Source of the DNA: Paramecium tetraurelia | Lineage: Eukaryota > Ciliophora > Oligohymenophorea > Peniculida > Parameciidae | Direction of reading: 5' to 3' | Length of the DNA stretch: 64,000 nucleotides | Assembly (NCBI RefSeq): GCF_000165425.1 | Contig: NW_001798966.1 | Location: forward strand, 124,001-188,000 | In this document: one piece after another, positions 1-12,905 of the stretch | Layout: each line of letters starts with the position of its first letter | Numbering within the stretch: the first letter of the stretch is position 1 | The notes under the pieces: generated by a model | Told to the model about the DNA's origin: nothing | The model's database searches: none | What the model saw: the letters and a program-made list of their open reading frames with translations, nothing else | Position numbers and translations under genes: made by a program

Positions 1-3000
1 GTTAATTTAGGTTTCCAATAAATAATTTGATGCCTGATGTGTATAGTAAAGTGCATCCTCAGATTCTAAATGATTACAAACAGACGGGTAAGAGTAACTC
101 TCTCTATTCTCAAAGAAAGATTTATTGTCTTCACAAATCTGGCTTTATGTTTACTGCCTGGAAATTCCTAAAACTTTATGTTGATTTGAATGGCCTATCA
201 TAATTCGTTATTATGGTGAGACCAACTGATTTCGATAATGAGAAGAAGCATGATTACATCATACTTAATAATGATTGGGAGATAAATGGAATGACCAACA
301 ATGTGCTCTCAGGACTTAATCTCGATCCTCGTCTGTTTAAGAAGGCCTCCTCTGATTTCGTACTCTTCAACGTTCTGTTATTTGCACCCAAACTTATTCA
401 ATATTCAAGGATAGCTCCTTTGATAAACGAGGAAAGAGATCTGCCCATCTTTGGTATGATGAAGAATCCTAAGAAACCAGTTCAGAAGAAGATTCACAAT
501 TAAATTGTCCTTGAAAATCAATTATCCAATTCGAGCAAACCCAAAATCAATGTAAATATGCTTGGCTCGTCTTCACTTAAATAATCATTTGGGAAACCCA
601 TTCAAGGCATGTATTCAGATCTCGATTTTGGATCCAAAGTGTTATTGCCCTAACAATCCATCGATTAATAGATACCATAATAATTGGTGATCCAAAATGA
701 AAGAGACAAATTCTTATAACATCAAATGAGTTCTATTAGTGATAAGAATGAATTTGAAGATTTCAATAAATAGATAGGTTAATTTGATAAGATCTAAAAT
801 CTGAATTAAGAAATGGAACGAAGAGCTGAAGAGTAGATTAATCAACTCAAAGAATCATAATTCTAAAACAATTACTAGAAAATTCAAACTATGGGCAAAT
901 AAGATAAGGATGCTTACAGTGAGGATAATGCAAGCAGAGATGAAATGATTGAAAAAATCAAAGGCATTAAAATTTTAGAAGGCAAAATCAATGGGGGAGA
1001 ATAAATTCAATTTAGAATGAAAATTCCAGAAAACATGGATAAAATCATCGAATATTATTCATCTTAAAAATCTAAAATGTACTAATTAAAAAAATAATAA
1101 GATGAAGTATGATATCAATTATTACAATTATTTTAGCACGTTAAATAGGAAGAAATGGTAGATCAAGGGAAGAAGAAAGATAAAGACAAGTTATTTGTCA
1201 AATAAGGCACACAACATAGAGAATTTAGAAAAAAGGCTAGATTGATGTTCTAAAAAGCAGCAGAAATGAAACGATGTTAAGATGATGTGTAAATATACTA
1301 ATCATATGATATAGAAATTTCTATGAATTATTGGTTGAGATCTATTAGAAACTAATATAAGAACAAAAATCTCGTACTTTTAAAGTAAATTGTACAATTT
1401 AATTCATTAAAATTAAAGATGAAAGAGTTGGTATAATCAAGATTATATCAATAAATGAAATAATGAAGATTAAAAGAGTGGCCAGAGAAAGGGATGGCAA
1501 TCGCAAACAATCCTTCTTTCTAAAGAATCTTTAACCTTCTAGAGATTTAGTAGTAAAAGGATCAAAATTGTCTGCTACAAACATTTAAAACCAATTTGAA
1601 AACTCAAAATTTGTCTCTATGGCAAGTGAAAGCGATACGAAACAATAAGCAAGTCCTTTGGAAGTTAAAAATAATTAAAAGAATCCTCTTCTAAAAGATA
1701 AATCTTTTAAGGGAAATTTAGGTTATCAGATGAATGTTCCAGTTCAAGAAATGGATGATGATAAGGATCTATTGATTGATAGTAAGGCTTTTAATAAGAT
1801 GATTAATTGGGATACCTTTTAGTAGCAATTCAAGATGCAATAAGGAGCACTTAACTTTTCACTTAATGCTGGAGATAATATATTCAGGAAAGAAGACAAT
1901 AATAGACCTCGTAAATTCTTGATTAAAATTGCGTATCTAACTTGGTTTTTGAGAATAATGTTTGTTGCCATCATTACTTTAAACCTTTTAACTTACTTCC
2001 TCAAACCCTTCTTAGAATTCAACCCAATGATTTCTTAGGCCAATAGAATCTTAGCCTTATCATAAATGCAAACAACTATGATTGAAACCTATGATACTCT
2101 CTTAGATCTATTAATATATTAAGATGAATCCGATTATAATGATATGGGTATGTCAGACAAATTGACCTATTATAATTATCAATTATCAAAAGTTTAGGAG
2201 AGTTACGATTATATTAAACTGCAGATTAAGGATTTAGATCAACTACAGACCTTTCTTGATGATGATATATTTTACTCTAGTGCCATATCAGATGAATCTA
2301 TTCTTGGCTAAGCCAATACAACTCTTACTTTAGACAGCAAAGACTTCTTCACTAAGTTTATTATGCTAGAACATCAAATATCCATGATGAATGCTTCTTC
2401 ACTAGAGATCATAAGTCCCTCACACCCACTTGTTAAATTTATTCGTTATGTGACTATACCGTAATTATACAATCAACTAAATAATGCTGTTATGGATTTA
2501 TAGTCTATGGTGTTGGAGAAATCCAATTCCATATCTGATTTTGTTATAATAATTCTCAGCATCGAAGGATCATTATTAGCGAGTGGTTTTTTTGGATTGT
2601 TGATTATTATCTTTTGGATTAGTCAAACTTACAAGGCGGTTTTGAAAATCTTCATCCTTATATAAAAGAATGATTTGAATAAGATCGTCAAACAATAAAA
2701 GTTCATTGAACATCAATTCAAGTACATCATTGCAAAAGACCAAGAAATAGCTGGAATTTAACCCAAAGGTGTTTATCAAAGAGTAAACTCTATCTCATCT
2801 AAACAAAATTTTTAATTGCAATAAAACTTCCTCTTAATCAACGAGGAGGAGGATTAGAATATGAATAAGAAAAAAGAGAAAAATATCATAGATCGATAAT
2901 TACTAAAATCTTTGACTCTTAAATTATATGCAACATATATCCTATTAGTGCTTTTACAGGCAGGGACTTCCTTTGCCTTCTTCTTTTCACTAAAATAGGC

Positions 3001-3788
3001 AAGTAGCAACATAAGCCAACTGATTTAAATAGGTCAAGTTTCAATATCTGACTTTTCTAACAATTAACTTCTTTTAGTCTCTGTTAAAGAGCGATACTAC
3101 AATGAGGATAATTATGAATCAAACTATCTTCCAAAAGTGAAGGCTTTACTTGAAATTTAAATTGAAAGCATCAAACAAACCCCTTAAATCGATAATCCTG
3201 GGTATGGGAACTACTATGATGGATTCCAAGCAATATATTTTGATAATCTTTGCGATTATCTTTTTAATCAATCTTGTAAATTAATTATATATTCTCTAGA
3301 ATTAAATTCAACTGAATAGAATGATTGTGGATAATTAGTAAATGGCAAACTTAAAGCTGGTATAGTAGCATTTAATTAATACTTCCTCTCAAATGTGCAA
3401 GACTATGTTCTATTAAATGCTGATAGATTCGGATTTATCAATAGTAAAATAATTTGGAATCTGAATTCCTGTGTGGACTATGTCAAAACTGCCTTTAAAT
3501 ATTTGCTTACTGAATGGGCTCAAGTATTATATCATTATTAAATTACACTAGGATTTAAATTAGCTTATCGATTCTAATATCACTCTGATTTTGGTTTTGC
3601 TTATAGTCATGTAATTGTTTTAATTAATCGTATTTTTGGCAATTGCTGAAATGTATTTGGTAGACCAACTCAATAAGGCATTTTCATTTTATCGATTAGT
3701 TTATAAGTCCTATATGCCAAATGATATCATTCAAAAAGAGAAAATCATTAGAGCCTAATTAATACGTTATAATATAATAAAGAAATGA
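1..3788 (+). CDS. PAS-containing multi-pass membrane protein, tmcB-like (5' end outside window)
   Basis: About 1233 residues are visible and the start lies upstream of the window. The first 150 residues carry the PAS-like block of ciliate 'tiny macrocysts protein B' relatives (LMPDVYSKVH, then YCLHKSGFMFTAWKFLKLY, then DYIILNNDWEINGMT). A Q/K-rich linker follows, then a block with VARERDG near 1475. At least four hydrophobic segments lie near nt 1935-1995, 2540-2620, 2925-2990 and 3585-3660, and the tail is short and basic. Three introns restore one frame: 1107-1136 (30 nt), 1289-1314 (26 nt) and 3524-3551 (28 nt). The stop is TGA 3786-3788. TAA and TAG occur in frame throughout as Gln. The family is common in ciliates; a sensor or membrane-signalling role is inferred from the PAS fold, not shown. 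The family call is by remembered pattern, not by search. Confidence 0.8.
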
Positions 3789-3872
3789 CTTTTATATATA
3801 TAATTACAATATTAAATTCTCTTAACTAAAATTAGATTTTCAGTATTAAATAGATTGATAATTGTTTATATA

Positions 3873-5439
3873 TCAAAATGACAATTCAATGGAGGGTCCT
3901 TCTAACTTCTTTTAATGGGACTATTAGATTTGTTATCCCATAAGTTTAAGTTCACGTCCTTAATTCCATAATTAAACACGGCATTCTAATTATGAGTCTA
4001 TTTGATTGGTTTCCAATCTCAATAAATGTTTTAATTCCTAAAAGTCCAACTCCAGATCCACTTCTACGATGCTTTATTGAATCTTGTCAAGTTCCTCCTA
4101 AGTATACTATCCTTTTAATGTGATTGTCATGTAATTAGACAGATGATTATTTTTTAAGAAGTTGATAAGTTCAGATTCTATTGTGACTATGTCTAAATGA
4201 TCATATTAAATAATTTTGTAGACTTCCTCTAAAGTTTTATAGGTTTCAACTTTATAATCAATAATAGAATCCTATTACTTTACAAGTGCGCTTTGACTTA
4301 GATATTAGATCTAGTATTAAAAATAACATGATACATGCTGTTTTTCTTCATCTATTAATTTATATAAATTGCCAAAAAGTGATTTAACTGCCTCATCTTT
4401 ACATAATTGTTATATTTTGCCAAGTATGGCTAAGAAATCTGCTTTTAAAAGTCTAAATTTTCTAACAATTCCTCCCAATAATTTATTTTCCTAATTTACA
4501 AACAATTTATTTATAACAATCTTGGAATTTCTCACATTGTCAAGTAGTGCTCCTTATAACCAAGGATGAGAAAACAATTGCTCATAGTCAATTCTTGTTT
4601 TTTTATTTGAATCCAGCATCTTACTTAATAAGTCTTTTCCAAAATCGGATAATTATATCACTTTATCATCAAAATTTATCTATTTCTATGAAAAAATATA
4701 CTTTAAAATTTTATAATTCTTTGATTAAATCTATTAAGCTCCTAACTTTAGAACTAAAATGATATTTACGATATATCATATAGTAAAGTATAACACCTAA
4801 TGACCAGATATCACATTTATAATCATATTCTTCCTAACTTCATATTTGTAATTTAATTACTTTAGAACTTCTGGAGCCATTGTTGCTGGTGTTCCACAAT
4901 AAGAGGTTAGGACATCATTTTAATTGTAATACTTGGCAAATCCAAAGTCTGCAATCTTCACAACCTAATTTTCATCAATCAAAATGTTATCAATTTTTAA
5001 GTCTCTGTGAACTATTCCCTTTTAGTAAATGTATTTCATCCCTTTTAATATTTCAATAAATATGGGTTTAATTTCTTCTTCTTTGAGATTATTATTTTTA
5101 AGTAAATTATTTAAATCTCCATTCTTACAAAACTCAAACACGCAATAAATTTTTTCATCTTCTCTAAACTCTTCGATCAAAGCCACTACGTTTTCGTTCT
5201 AAATATTTTATAAATGATACTCCATTATCGTTCTTAATATTCTTATAAATTTGGATTTCTTATTCAAAATATTGCAGCTACTTCTGCGAACTCTCTGAAC
5301 CATCGAATTCTATCGTAATTACCTTTATCGCGAATTATTAATTTTAGCTATTCTCAGCTAAATAAACTTTTGCGAATGAGCCTGACCCAATAATCTATAA
5401 GAATTGATAATCCCTTTTTTTCATAATAAACCTATTCAT
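3873..5439 (-). CDS. ULK/Unc-51-like Ser/Thr protein kinase
   Basis: Spliced length is 499 residues with three introns: 5199-5220 (22 nt), 4838-4860 (23 nt, AAG end) and 4680-4701 (22 nt). The kinase domain fills the first ~270 residues: glycine loop IGSGSFAKVYLAE, ATP lysine in FAIKV, catalytic loop VHRDLKIDN, DFGFAK, and activation/P+1 segment YCGTPATMAPEVL. The last is typical of the expanded Paramecium ULK kinases. All catalytic residues are present, so it should be active. The C-terminal ~220 residues are Q/L/K-rich and unclassified. A second in-frame Met lies five codons downstream (5422-5424) and could be the real start. It lies 39 bp upstream of no gene in its own direction; the PAK-like kinase 5479-6878 ends 39 bp before its start, so the two kinases are tandem. 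Its stop faces the preceding gene across 84 bp. Confidence 0.88.
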
Positions 5440-5478
5440 AAAATTAATTGCGAATTAAAATTTATAAACTTATTTATT

Positions 5479-6878
5479 TCATTTTGGAGCCTGCTTAATT
5501 AATTCATTTAATGGAATGTTTTTCTTATTGAGTATCATTTGTAGCACTCCTTCCTTGTTTCTATTTTTGAAGAATGGCAATTGGAGAGCTTGCTCAGCTG
5601 TCAATCTTGTTTTCGAATTCTTGTCTAAGACTTTCTCAATAAATTCTGAGAATTATTTAGAGAATTTAATAGGCAACCGTGGTGGGTCATTAGCAGTAAT
5701 TGAATACATGGCTTTCAATGGAGGCACTCTTAAATAAGGTGGTTCACCTTGGGCCAATTCAATTGCAATGATTCCCACACTCCAGATATCTACTTTTTCA
5801 TCATAATCTTATTTCAATATCAACTCAGGAGACATCCAAGCAGGAGTACCTACAACGGATTTGCGATGCTGCCTCTCTGCTGTCAGCTGAGTTGCAAATC
5901 CAAAGTCAGCAATCTTGATTTCCCCTTTCTTATTCATCAGAATATTGTCACTCTTCAAATCTCTATGGATCTTTTTCTTTTTGTGCATGTAATCGAGACC
6001 TGATAGAATCTCCCCACATATGTAAGCAATTTCAGGTTCCTTCATTTATTTAAAGTTCTAATATATTATTTCCGTCAAACATCCACCATCTAAATATTCT
6101 ACAACCATGAATAAACATGATTGGTATATAAATGAGTCATAATATTTGACAATATTTTAATTTGCACACATTTTCATTAATGCTATTTCCACTTTGATTC
6201 TCTGCATATCGTTACCTATTTTCATCACTCTTACTGCGACTTCATCATTTGTATTTCTATGTATTGCCTTATAGACTTTACACATGGCCCCCTTCCCCAA
6301 CTATTCTGTAAACTTATACAATATGGATGGATCTTATTCTATGAATTTAATATCCATCACTTGTTAAATGAATTCGTCATTTGTTGGTAATGTCAACTTG
6401 GTTTGTCTATAGACTCCATCCTCATAATTTGATATGATTTATATCATCACTTAAGGGTTTTACTCAATATCCGCTTTTTAGAGATCAGCTTTCTAGAGCT
6501 TTTCAATCCACTCAGGGGGAAGACCCTTGAGACCCAGTTATGCAGTTGGATCTATTTCGATATGAATTTTGTGTTGCAAATTAAAAGGTGCACTCATTAT
6601 AGGTTCATTGATCAAATCAAGAATTGCCTCTGGAAGTTCTGATGGTTAAACTGAACTAGGTAGATTCTTAGTCTCCACTGTTTTGTTTTTGTCTGAAATT
6701 AATTATGTGGAATTCAACCTATTTCAAGTTTGAGCCCGTTCAAATCTGCCCATTCTTTAGGAACACCCAACAATTTCCCAGTTACTGGATCTCTAGTGAT
6801 TTGTATATGACTTTAGAAATTCGAAATCTGACCATTAGGAGCATTTGAATTCTTTTCCTTAGAACTGTTCTATCCCAT
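5479..6878 (-). CDS. PAK/STE20-type protein kinase with two CRIB-like motifs
   Basis: 457 residues with one intron, 6693-6718 (26 nt, starts GTTG rather than GTA). The N-terminus has two CRIB-like p21-binding elements: one near residues 15-45 (ISNFQSHIQI ... [11 protein letters not shown]) and one near 80-110 ([13 protein letters not shown] ... GLKGLPPEW). The STE20 kinase domain follows: [19 protein letters not shown]-like hinge [26 protein letters not shown] and [10 protein letters not shown]. The family binds GTP-loaded Rac/Cdc42-like GTPases through CRIB and then autoactivates; this role is inferred from family. The C-terminus carries an extra ~30 residues after the kinase core, ending KQAPK. 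The start ATG 6876-6878 opens directly into the first CRIB region. Confidence 0.9.
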
Positions 6879-8093
6879 AATTCTATATTATTAAAATAAA
6901 TTAATTTGTGATATATAATCTGCTACTTCAACTAGTAATTAAATAATGAGTAAGTTCTCTTAATCTAAATGCATAGTATTATGACTTCAACAATATCAGT
7001 CAAGAATTACAACGATGATCTTTAAATCATATCAGGACTAACATAATGGAAATACTAAATGCAGAATATATCTCATTAAAGTTTAGGAATTAATGTTTTG
7101 CATCCTTTATAATAATAATATTTTTAATATTTATAAATTATTTAGTATTAGTTTCTATTAGAAGTAAGAGCATTTCAACTCATATGAATATCAAGTAATT
7201 ATCGTACTTATTCTGCTTTAAAAACATTTAAAGTTGATAATTGATTGATTTGAAATTTGTACAAATCCTCTATTTAGTATCACTCTGTTTGTCTTAATAT
7301 ACAAACCTCATCTCATTCTAATACGTATTAGCGTATAAATACCTATGAGTTAATAAAACCACTAATCAATTTTACAATTATTATATTTCAATATTGATTT
7401 ATCTCTGAACAAAATAAAATTCTATTTTGGGATTTTAATTAAAAAATTTTTTTTTTTAAATTTTGAGTGACTGAAAATTTACTAACAAATAAGGATTCAT
7501 AATCTATATAATTCTTTTGTTTGATTTAATTCTTGCATATATTTCCATATTTCCTATAGTTTTCAACACTTCTCCATATCCTGTGTGATTTTCATATAAA
7601 GTTCATTTAATATATATATGATTATTATATAAAATTATAAAATAGATTAGGTGTTGATGTCTATAAAAATTAAGTTATTATTTTTCATAAAAAATGAATA
7701 TAAATTTAACAAAGAAATTTTCACTATCAAATCTTTATAATAACTTTTTTATGGTAATATTAAATTGACTTCATAATTCTTTACATTGATGTTACAACTA
7801 TCTTATTAACTTTAACTCATCACTCTTTAAATATATTTATATCAAACTTTAATAGTCAAACTAAGATTTTGATTAAATCTGACTCTATTTTGAGAATAGT
7901 TTTACAAGGATTGAACTTGGATATCTGGTAATTAATTATAATTCTTTGATTCCAATTATTTCAACTAATATTCTTTGTTAGGATGCTTGTTTGGGAGTTT
8001 GGCATATTTATTGACTCTGGATTTGGAGTCTATTGAAAGGGCGGATTTTTGTATAAAGTTGTGATTAATTTATAAAATTAACAATAACCAAGA
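6879..8093 (+). other. Long AT-rich intergenic stretch, one doubtful short frame
   Basis: About 1.2 kb without a convincing gene, long for this kind of genome. A frame from ATG 6949 can be joined over a 24-nt GTA...CAG intron-like segment (6979-7002) and stays open to about 7242 (roughly 90 residues), but its protein is low-complexity and matches nothing I know. The rest is A/T runs without structure that I can interpret. It contains the promoter regions of the divergent genes at 6878 (minus) and 8094 (plus). Confidence 0.4.
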
Positions 8094-8945
8094 ATGAGCA
8101 CTCCAAACCATATTTGTCTTATCTTCAGTTACGTCTATGACAAGATAAGCAAGATTCATCCTAACAATGTCACAGAGAGTTTGCGTTCGATTTAGAATAA
8201 CCTGGAGCAAATTCTTGAATAAATGGATGAAGTGACTTAGAATCTTACCTATTCAAATTTAAGGATATTATTTGATTGGGCAAAGGATTGCTAATCACTG
8301 TTGAATAACAATGTATTCTACAATTAAGATTACTCTGAGTTGATGTATAAAATCAACTAAAATTTACTTGAACTATTTTAATAACTACATAATGCTATTG
8401 ACAGAAACTTTGTGATACCACAATCAACGATGTGTATTACTAATGAATTAGGCAATATCATCACACACGAAGATAATTTTTTTGAAATAATGGGATCCTC
8501 AAATTTAGTGAATTTTGCTTAGTTTATCGATGTATATGCCATACCTAACTTTACTTTAAGTTCAGAGAACATCGACAATGCCTAAGCAACATTCTATAAA
8601 CTCAATTACCATGCTTTAGAAAGAGTGTTTACATCAGACAATACTTTAATTTAAATAAAATAAAATGTATCTTAGCAAAGGGAATAATTCTTCTAGAGAT
8701 TCCAATTGAATATCTCAATTGGAAATTTTGAATTCACTAAATATGATGATTAGAATTAATTTTTTTTTTATGACCCCCTATATGCTTTGAATGAAGACAA
8801 TATCAAGAAGTTACTTATAGTTTAATTTGTGGCACTAAACTATTAACAATCAATATAATTAGATGAATTTGTTCAGTCTGCTAAATTTGCTGATTGCATT
8901 GAAAGATTTTATTAGAAATTAATCAGTGCAGTATAAGATGAATGA
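8094..8945 (+). CDS. Hypothetical protein, possible PAS-like core
   Basis: A single uninterrupted frame of 283 residues from ATG 8094 to TGA 8943-8945 with no intron, using TAA/TAG as Gln. The composition is even and soluble, with no signal peptide or membrane segment. The N-terminal third looks helical (IQNNLEQILEQMDEVTQNL). Around residues 120-150 the pattern CITNELGNIITHEDNFFEI followed by MGSSN resembles the opening of a PAS fold, but this is only a visual impression. I do not recognise the family. Its length and the lack of TGA in ~850 bases of AT-rich DNA support it being real. Confidence 0.6.
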
Positions 8946-9971
8946 TTATTATTAATTCAAAATTTATTTTTTTTAATTAAAAAATATTGAGTCAAAATTG
9001 AACATCGTCATTATGAACTCAGATAGCGCAGATATATATCAAGAATTAAATCTGATAAATTTGTACATCAAAGAATTCTAATATTCATGTAGTAAAATCT
9101 TCATAAATTGTTAACAATATTAATAAACTTCAGAAAATACTCTACCCAATTTGTAATCATTATGAATACAGCAAATTTATCTTAACTAGAGAATATTTGA
9201 AGATTTAATATCACCAATCTAATCAAAGAAGGCATAATTCAGTTTCTCAATATTTTAATGAATATAACTAATATTTAGTATATAATTACAATTTACAATC
9301 TTTTTAAGACTTTTGACTGAATTAAACAAGTTACATAGATAATTAAGAGAGTCTAGCCAAATTTTTCAGATTATTATAGAGTCAATCTAAATTTAAAAAT
9401 TTTAAAAACATATGTTGACATTTTTTAATCATAAAATCAATAATAAGTTCATTAACTAAACTTATTAATATATTAAATACTTAAAATAGATTATCATTAT
9501 TTAATTTGATCTTATGAGAATAAATTTATTTTCTTAATTGTAATAATATAAATTGAATTTATTATTAGTAATGTTGAATTAGAGTGACGCATAATTCTAT
9601 CATAAGATAATGACTTGCTTATTGATTTTGTCTTTAATTAAACAAAATTAATTGAGAAAGCATCTTTCGACTCTTTAAATAAAAAAATTGACAAAACAGT
9701 ATAATTAGTGATTTTTAAGAATAACAAGTATTGATAACAAAGTACAAATAATTATTTAAGAATAATTAATCATTATTTAATAAACCTTTATACTCTGCGT
9801 ATCTTTGTGATTACAAAACATTTGATTGAATAAGGGGATGTGTGTGGTCTTTTATGTTTTTTAAGAGCATCAATTGCAAAACTTTATTATCTGACGATAA
9901 CTTGATCATAATTGTTATGTGGGTAGTAGATCTTATAACATTTCATTTTTTCAAATTTGTTAAAAATGACA
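8946..9971 (+). other. AT-rich interval between unknown gene and channel gene
   Basis: Apart from the doubtful remnant at 9013-9711 this kilobase holds nothing I can name. The part 9712-9971 faces the 3' end of the minus-strand channel gene (stop 9972-9974). Confidence 0.4.
9013..9711 (+). pseudogene. Doubtful or degenerate gene remnant
   Basis: ATG 9013 opens a frame that reads about 40 residues. A 19-nt GTA...CAG segment (9152-9170 region) would extend it in a second frame, and a separate open run of about 130 residues (LTELNKLHRQLRESSQIF onward) ends at TGA 9709-9711. I could not find canonical small introns joining all three parts. Composition is increasingly low-complexity (long runs of I, N, Q, K). 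It may be a decayed gene, a gene with an unusual intron, or chance openness of AT-rich sequence. Confidence 0.25.
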
Positions 9972-12905
9972 TCATTTATAAAATATCCTTGATTCTAAAT
10001 TTTCATGTACAATTACATCAGGAGAAGTAATGGCTTAGAATTAGGATAGCTAAGCTAAATTACTCTATTTAGTTCCAGTTCTTTGACTCTTTTATACGTT
10101 TTTGTTCTCATCTGATTAGGTATTGGCACTGTTGGTCTTCTTGCCATTATCTTTTGTTTGACTAGACAATCCCTATGATTTTTTTTATCTTGAATTGGAG
10201 GATGGATTATTAGAGACATCTTTAGAATATGAGTTTGTATATGTATGGGATCTATTCGTAAGTTATCGTTGAGATAATTTCAAATTGCCATAAGAGTACT
10301 ACTATTGAATGAAGTCTTGTTTAATCATATCCTGTTTATTAGCTGTCTAAGGTAGACCTTCTTTTTAAAATTGGAATGTCAATTTGTTTGGACCACTCCT
10401 ATTGGTAGTCGATAAGAACTGTTATTTTTGATTAACTATTTCATTCTTCTACCCCTCTTGTAATTGCATTAGAATCTCCTTTTCATCCTTATCCAGTGTT
10501 GAATAATTTTGACTTTAAGGGTTGCCAACAAATCCAGCAGTTCGATGAGATGTTTTATTTGAATTGTGACGCAATCGCCTTATTGATTGATCCAAAACAG
10601 GAGGGGTTACTTCTTCGTATTATTCTTGTTCATAATTTAATTATTCCAAGCTGTCAACATTGACATTACTATTGGAAATCTATTGATCTTGACTTGGTTT
10701 TTGAAATGGCATTGAATTGCTTATATAACTGACAGAATAAGTTTAATCTAATTGAATAACGAGACATACTTTCAGAATAAGGCAATTGCGATGCTTCAGG
10801 AAGATCTTCAGACATGATTTCCTGGGTTTGCTTATTAATCACCTATTTGGCCTTGTCTTGATTTTGAGTGAGATTTTTCATTGTTAGATATTTCTTGTTC
10901 TTTCTTTTACAAGGTTGCCGAACTTATTTTAAACTATATAAGTATTTCTCAATAACATTTTGTCTTTATGGGAAGTATTAAATGTGTTTACATTCAACAA
11001 CATAATGTCCTTTGATTTTACAATAATAGCAATCGAATAGATGCTAATTGTAGTTTGAATTATCTTTCATCATACAGAAAACTTCATTATCTTAAGGATA
11101 ATTGGAGATTATGTCCAAGAATTCTGATCTTTTGAGTTTCAAGAGAGTGGTGACTCCACAACTGTATATGCTAATGTTTGAAGGCACTCCAGAGATAAAA
11201 GAGTACTATCCAAAGGCTTACCCTTCCTGTAAGCGAGTGACCGACCTTTTATTATTGGCAAGAGACGATCCTTAGAACTGCACTTTGACTTCTCCTTTGA
11301 GAATGTAATACAATCCCAAATCCTCAATTTAGTGTTCCTAATAATATACTAATTGCTTACAATGATGATATTGTCTTCTGGATTGAAGGTCACTTACTCT
11401 ATGGCATACAACAATTGTTATTTGAATTGAGGTGAGAATTTATTCATGAGTTCTATTTTATCGATCATTCTTGTTCTCAAAGACAGATCAATCTCATCCT
11501 ATAAGGCAGGACTCAACTTCTTAGTTAATTGATCTTTCGTTCTCCCTATATCTTCCTATACAATAAAATAAACTATTACATCAATTCTAAACTCTAAATA
11601 AGAGTAACATCTCCTCAAGAGATCGTAATCTTTGCATTTCTCTTTCAACATCTCTACGAATCCTTTCAACAATTTTTGTTTCTCCTCTTGAATCTCCAAT
11701 TCAGGTTTGAGCCAGACAAATAGGAGTATGAGTGTGTAGACATAACATAAATAAGAGATCAACATAAAGGCTGAAACTATGATAGAATTCTATTCTGTGA
11801 TCTCCAGAGCTCATATTAATTCATCAAATATTACAATTAATTGAATTCTAAGTAATCAGTGAGATTGAATACGTTATGTAAAATCCTAGAGAGTATTCCT
11901 CATCATTGAACACTCTTATTATACTAATAAATATACCTTTCAAAAAGCAAGTGCACAACACTATGAATGAAATCCATAATTATACAATAAATATTATATA
12001 ATGAGTCGATTTGTAGACGTTTTCAAACGTTTCCCAAGATCTTATCAAGTCTGAAACAATTAACATAGATGTTAGGATAATAAGAATCACATCCTTATCG
12101 AATTCAAGAAATACAATGGCTACCATCACTATAAGGCGAAATGAATCTAAATATATTTTATTCCAGTCCTTGAAATTGGAGATCAATTTTCCTCGAATAA
12201 TTTTATATGGCCCTCTTAAATAATACAAATCCTATAAAAGAGTCAACATCTTAATCCCAAAGACTATTTACTGAACAATCCTAGGTCCCTCAAATAGATT
12301 GATTAAAGGTATTAAAGTAATTGAAAGTAAATTAGAAAATATTACGGATAAAAACACATACATTGTGAAATAGTAATATCTCAATGGAGAAACTAAAAGT
12401 ATTTAAATTAAATACCATCATTTTATTCTTATGTTACTAGTGGATCATTGTATTTTGAATAGTGAATAGAGTTCAACAACTTCTATTTTATTTAATTTAC
12501 GATAATCCTTACTCTCCCTTGCGTAGACTTCCTATTGTGTTCAGATAGCAAATGGGATTAAAAATGAGATTAGGAAGAAATGTACGAACTATCATTGGAT
12601 ATCAAAACTATTTTCTTTGAATCTGATTTTTGAAGCAATTGGTCCGAACTCTTGTGAGAAGCAATGTTTGTTATTGTGGGAACCTTATAATCATCGCTAC
12701 TTTAGATGTCTATTGGTTGTTAAGGACAAGTCTGTACAAAGACAGGTTTAATCTAACAAATCTAGGACAAAGAAGAGTGTTCTTCCTCCTCCTGAATGGA
12801 TTCACTATTCTTGTACTATAGAGTCTAGCTAATCCTGTGTTTCGGGTTATAATCCACAACTTCCGGGTCTTTTATTTGCTAGAGTAACTATTTTCTAATT
12901 AACAT
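9972..12905 (-). CDS. CNBD ion channel of the EAG/CNG superfamily with atypical pore and CCHC knuckle
   Basis: 947 residues, four introns: 12393-12415, 11810-11834, 11338-11360 and 10748-10769. Residues 1-163 are cytosolic and polar. Six hydrophobic segments follow; the last is SAFMLISYLCYVYTLILLF (S6). The C-linker (KCKDYDLLRRCYSYLEFR) leads to a CNBD with F.PEDNIII, YYILKGEVKV and GQAFGQYSFISG. In the pore region, between S5 and S6, I read FYITYSISLITQNSIN where K+ channels have T-V-G-Y-G, so the canonical filter is absent. The presumed S4 has few Arg/Lys. The CNBD phosphate loop lacks the usual Glu and Arg. After the CNBD comes CYYCKIKGHYVVEC, an exact CX2CX4HX4C zinc knuckle, then a ~250-residue Q/N/S-rich tail. 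Family role is cation conduction gated by voltage or cyclic nucleotide; ion selectivity here is unknown. Confidence 0.85.

Noticed and set aside
10995-11045. Retroelement Gag fragment because of the CCHC knuckle
   Set aside because: The knuckle sits in one frame with a CNBD and channel segments; no reverse transcriptase, integrase or terminal repeats nearby.
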